64,000 nt of DNA from contig NZ_LT607733.1 in assembly GCF_900091445.1 (NCBI RefSeq), forward strand, positions 5,731,001 through 5,795,000, written 5' to 3'. Below, piece after piece: positions 61,413 to 64,000 of the stretch. A program made the translations under genes and the position numbers. This stretch comes from Micromonospora echinofusca. Lineage in GTDB: Bacteria > Actinomycetota > Actinomycetes > Mycobacteriales > Micromonosporaceae. Positions within the stretch are counted from its first letter, which is position 1; each line of letters begins with the position of its first letter. Under the pieces are notes generated by a model, which searched no databases, was not told the DNA's origin, and saw only the letters and a list, made by a program, of their open reading frames with translations.

Positions 61413-62756
61413 TTGGGCGCCGACCACACCCGTCCCGTTCCGTCCGCCCCGCCGAGGGTGCGGCGGATCCTCGTCGCGACGGTGGTGCCCCTCTTCGTCG
61501 CCACGCTGATCGCCGCCCTGGTGCTGTGGCCGTGGGACGCGCCCGACCCGGCGGCCGGCACCGAGCCACCCCGCCACCACGGCACCGTGACCCGGGTGGT
61601 GACGGAGCCGTGCCCGCCGGCCCCGGAGGTGCCGGAGGGAAGCCCCGACGCCCCGCGGGGCCCCTGCGGCACCGTCACCGTACGGGTCGAGGACGGCCCC
61701 GACGCCGGCCAGCAGGTCCAGACGCCGGTCCCGGCCGGCCCCGGTGCGCCGACCGTCGCCGTGGACGACGAGATCATCCTGGTCGAGCTCATCGACCCCG
61801 CCGATCCCACCGCCAGCTCCTACAACATCGCGGAGCACCAGCGCGGCAAGCCGCTGGTCTGGCTGGTGGCGCTCTTCGCGGCCGCGATCGTCGCCTTCGG
61901 GCGGTGGCGAGGGCTGGCCGCGCTGGCCGGCCTGGCGGCGAGCTTCGCCATCCTGCTGACCTTCGTGCTGCCGGGCATCAGCGCCGGGAGCCCCCCGCTC
62001 CTGGTCGCGGTCGTCGGCGCCGCCCTGATCATGTTCGTGGTGCTCTACCTGACCCACGGCGTGACCGCGCAGACCTCGGTCGCCGTACTCGGCACGTTGG
62101 GCAGCCTGGTGCTGACCGGCGTCCTCGGCACCATCGCCACCGCCGCGACCCACCTGACCGGCTTCGGCTCCGAGGACGCCACCACGCTGTCGATGTACCA
62201 GGCCGACGTCGACCTGCACGGGCTGCTGCTGGCCGGGATCATCATCGGCTCCCTCGGGGTGCTCGACGACGTCACGGTCACCCAGGCCGCCACCGTCACC
62301 GAGCTGGCGCACGCCAACCCGGGCCTGTCCCGCAGGCAGCTCTACCGGGCGGCGACCCGGGTCGGGCGGGCGCACATCGCCTCGACGGTGAACACGATCG
62401 TGCTGGCGTACGCCGGCGCCTCGCTGCCGGTGCTGCTCCTGCTCACCGCCGACTCGCGGGCGGTGACCCAGCTTCTCACCAGCGAGTTCCTCGCCCAGGA
62501 GATCGTCCGCAGCGCGGTCGCCACCCTCGGGCTGATCGCCGCCGTGCCGCTGACCACCGGTCTGGCGGCCCTGGTGACCACGGCGGGCCGGCGGGCCGGG
62601 GAGCCCACCGACCGCGCGGCCCCCGCGCCGACGCCTCGGCCGGCGGCCGACCGGGCCGAGGCGCTGGAGGCGCTCAGCGGGCCGCGCGGAGACGTGCCGT
62701 CCGCCGCTCCCGCCGGATGGCCCGACCACAACAGGAGAACGGACACCGCATGGTGA
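61413..62756 (+). CDS. YibE/F-like multi-spanning membrane protein
   Basis: The 447-residue protein has one N-terminal membrane anchor (VPLFVATLIAALVLWPW), an extracellular beta domain (GTVTRVVTEPCPPAP; TVRVEDGPDAGQQVQT) and about seven more segments. The YibE/F core includes YLTHGVTAQTSVAVLGTLGSLVLTG, SMYQADVDLHGLLLAGIIIGSLGVLDDVTVTQA and ASTVNTIVLAYAGASLPVLL. TTG 61413 is preferred because gggag lies eight bases upstream; ATG 61320 is in frame. Transport role unknown. Confidence 0.82.
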   Translation: MGADHTRPVPSAPPRVRRILVATVVPLFVATLIAALVLWPWDAPDPAAGTEPPRHHGTVTRVVTEPCPPAPEVPEGSPDAPRGPCGTVTVRVEDGPDAGQQVQTPVPAGPGAPTVAVDDEIILVELIDPADPTASSYNIAEHQRGKPLVWLVALFAAAIVAFGRWRGLAALAGLAASFAILLTFVLPGISAGSPPLLVAVVGAALIMFVVLYLTHGVTAQTSVAVLGTLGSLVLTGVLGTIATAATHLTGFGSEDATTLSMYQADVDLHGLLLAGIIIGSLGVLDDVTVTQAATVTELAHANPGLSRRQLYRAATRVGRAHIASTVNTIVLAYAGASLPVLLLLTADSRAVTQLLTSEFLAQEIVRSAVATLGLIAAVPLTTGLAALVTTAGRRAGEPTDRAAPAPTPRPAADRAEALEALSGPRGDVPSAAPAGWPDHNRRTDTAW

Positions 62757-62879
62757 CACTCCTCTGCGTGACGATTCGGGGTTCCCGCCCTGATAAACGC
62801 GTCACTGGTCACCGTCAGCCATTACGAAATAACGCATTTAGTCGGCTTAGGGACGTAGATCCCCGGGAGTGCTCTCAGG

Positions 62880-63045
62880 TAACCTCGCTGCCGGTCACCG
62901 CCGAAGGCGCGCAGCGGCGCCTGCGGTGCCGCCGCCCAATCGCCGCCAGGCGAGCCGGGGACCCAGGCACGTGGGGTGAATCCGCGACAGCGGTAGGGGC
63001 CACTTCCGCCCCGAACCCGTCAGCTAACCCGGTCGGCGGTCGACG
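62880..63045 (+). ncRNA. c-di-AMP (ydaO/yuaA) riboswitch
   Basis: The leader shows ydaO landmarks: ggtaacctcgctgccggtcaccgcc near the 5' end, gccggggacccaggcac, ggggtgaatccgcgacagcgg, taggggccacttccgccc, cgaacccgtcagctaaccc and a closing ggtcggcg. It ends about a dozen bases before the GTG of a secreted wall protein, as is common in actinobacteria, where the class controls cell-wall hydrolases. An AT-rich promoter-like stretch lies at about 62820-62850. Confidence 0.88.
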
Positions 63046-63057
63046 GAAGGGAAAACT

Positions 63058-64000
63058 GTGACGGCACCCCTACGCCGCTGGCTGACGCCCGTGGTGGCCG
63101 TACTCGCCGCCCTGGCGGTCTTCGCCGGGCCTCTCCCGGCGGTGGCCGCGCCCACCCCACCCAAGCCCTCCGGCCACGGCGACGACGAGCCCAAGCTGCT
63201 CGACGACCTGATCGAGGCCCGCAACCGGTCCTACGTGCAGGCCAAGGCGAAGCTGGAGAAGTCGAAGAAGCGCCAGCTCGAACTGGCCCTGGAGGTCAAC
63301 CGGGCACAGGCCGAACTGAACGCGCTGGCCCCGCAGGTCAGTCAGATCGCCGCCCAGTCCTACCGGACGGGACGGATCGGCGCGGTGTCGATGCTGCTGG
63401 ACACCGCCAGCCCCGACTCGTTCGTCAAGCGCGCCGCCGCCCTCGACGAGCTGAACCTGGTCAACTCCAAGAAGCTCGCCGAGGTGAACGCGGTCAAGAA
63501 CCGCGCCGAGCAGGCCAAGCTGGCGCTCGACGCCGAGGTCCGCGAGCAGCAGAAGCTGACGAACGAGATGGCGCGCGGCAAGCGGGAGGCGGAGAAGGCG
63601 CTCGCACTGGTCGGCGGCAGGGGGCTGACCAGTGGCAAGGTGGTCGCCACCTCGCCGGTGGCGAAAATCGCGCCGGGACGTACGGCCGACGGCGACTGGA
63701 AGCCCCTGGGCTGCACCGAGGACGATCCCACCACCTCCGGCTGCATCACCGCGCGCACGCTGCACATGTACAAGGAGGTCAAGCGGGTCGGCTTCAACCG
63801 GTTCGTCGGCTGTTACCGCTCCGGCGGGCCGTACGAGCATCCGAAGGGCCGGGCCTGCGACTGGTCGTTGCAGAGGAGCGGCTTCTCCCCCTGGCACAAC
63901 GACGACACCTACATGTACGGCAACAACCTGACCGCGTTCCTGGTCCGCAACGCCGACCGGCTCGGCATCTACTACGTGATCTGGAACCGGCAGATCTGGT
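63058..64000 (+). CDS. Secreted coiled-coil cell-wall protein (3' end beyond the window)
   Basis: GTG 63058, GGAAGGG upstream. A Sec signal (LTPVVAVLAALAVFAGPLPAVAAP) is followed by a long coiled coil (EARNRSYVQAKAKLEKSKKRQ; LALEVNRAQAELNALAPQVSQ; DELNLVNSKKLAEVNAVKNRA), as in NlpC/P60-linked and RipA-like proteins. A C-terminal domain begins near residue 220 (LGCTEDDPTTSGCIT; GCYRSGGPYEHPKGRACDWS), resembling the ARB_07466-like domain of actinobacterial wall proteins. At least 314 residues are visible. Confidence 0.85.
   Translation, partial: MTAPLRRWLTPVVAVLAALAVFAGPLPAVAAPTPPKPSGHGDDEPKLLDDLIEARNRSYVQAKAKLEKSKKRQLELALEVNRAQAELNALAPQVSQIAAQSYRTGRIGAVSMLLDTASPDSFVKRAAALDELNLVNSKKLAEVNAVKNRAEQAKLALDAEVREQQKLTNEMARGKREAEKALALVGGRGLTSGKVVATSPVAKIAPGRTADGDWKPLGCTEDDPTTSGCITARTLHMYKEVKRVGFNRFVGCYRSGGPYEHPKGRACDWSLQRSGFSPWHNDDTYMYGNNLTAFLVRNADRLGIYYVIWNRQIW

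Noticed and set aside
60225..62759. 844-residue minus-strand frame
   Set aside because: The part beyond 61031 is antisense to the YibE/F gene and reads as low-complexity shadow; only the membrane-repeat protein at the end is supported.

Overview
The window is very GC-rich, with dense operons, GTG starts and many 4-base stop/start overlaps (ATGA, GTGA). Protein content points to an actinomycete, most likely Micromonospora or a close Micromonosporaceae relative: a DUF6244-like protein, MEDS-domain sensors, a CsoR copper regulon, a c-di-AMP riboswitch before a secreted coiled-coil wall protein, and an actinobacterial Mrp antiporter. The genus is an inference from protein style, not from a marker gene.

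Bases 1 to about 12,000 are an accessory, transposon-battered region. It holds an IS3-type element cut by the window edge, a both-ends-truncated integrase-type transposase, a truncated IS110 transposase, a frameshifted ISAs1 remnant, the 5' half of a tRNA-Arg(CCU), a 76-base repeat present twice, an AbiEii-type nucleotidyltransferase pair, and two copies (about 1132-2827 and 7041-8740) of a three-part polymorphic toxin cassette. Each cassette has a DUF6244-like helical protein, a CdiA-CT-like tRNase domain and a SitI3-like immunity protein. In both copies the toxin frame lies in the -1 frame of the DUF6244 gene. It is entered exactly at a G_GGA_AAC heptamer followed by a 6-base spacer and a strong hairpin, and it has no start codon with a ribosome binding site of its own. 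This looks like programmed -1 frameshifting that would make one 374-residue adaptor-toxin protein, and it is the most interesting signal here.

Bases 9,488-18,100 carry a conserved hypothetical gene, an ECF sigma factor with a membrane partner, a STAND/NACHT-like membrane NTPase, a P-loop kinase, a PAS-GAF sensor and a secreted trypsin-like protease. Bases 18,216-24,369 are one operon for a Mrp Na+/H+ antiporter (A/B fusion, C, D, E, F, G). A degenerate PP2C-like membrane protein and an amidohydrolase follow.

From about 27.5 kb a metal-homeostasis theme dominates. An ECF sigma/anti-sigma pair precedes PCuAC, a Tat-exported DyP-type peroxidase, CopC and a CopD-CtaG fusion. A btuFCD-like transporter sits under a cobalamin riboswitch, next to a complete dipeptide/nickel ABC system. 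After an HxlR regulator and its divergent oxidoreductase, and an ArsR/SRPBCC pair, come a CPH-type P1B ATPase (CopB) with His-rich repeats, a Cys-rich four-helix copper protein, a second CtaG with DUF2243, CopA, a His-rich secreted protein, CopZ, CsoR, DUF305 and a His-repeat membrane protein. CsoR-type operators (TACCCC-N3-GGGGTA) sit before copB and, three times, between copZ and csoR, tying the copper genes into one regulon.

Other regions: YidD and three anti-sigma/MEDS signalling genes (48.5-51.3 kb), a DUF2786 protein, a CsbD stress protein, a YibE/F membrane protein, and at the right edge a c-di-AMP (ydaO) riboswitch controlling a secreted coiled-coil protein that runs out of the window.
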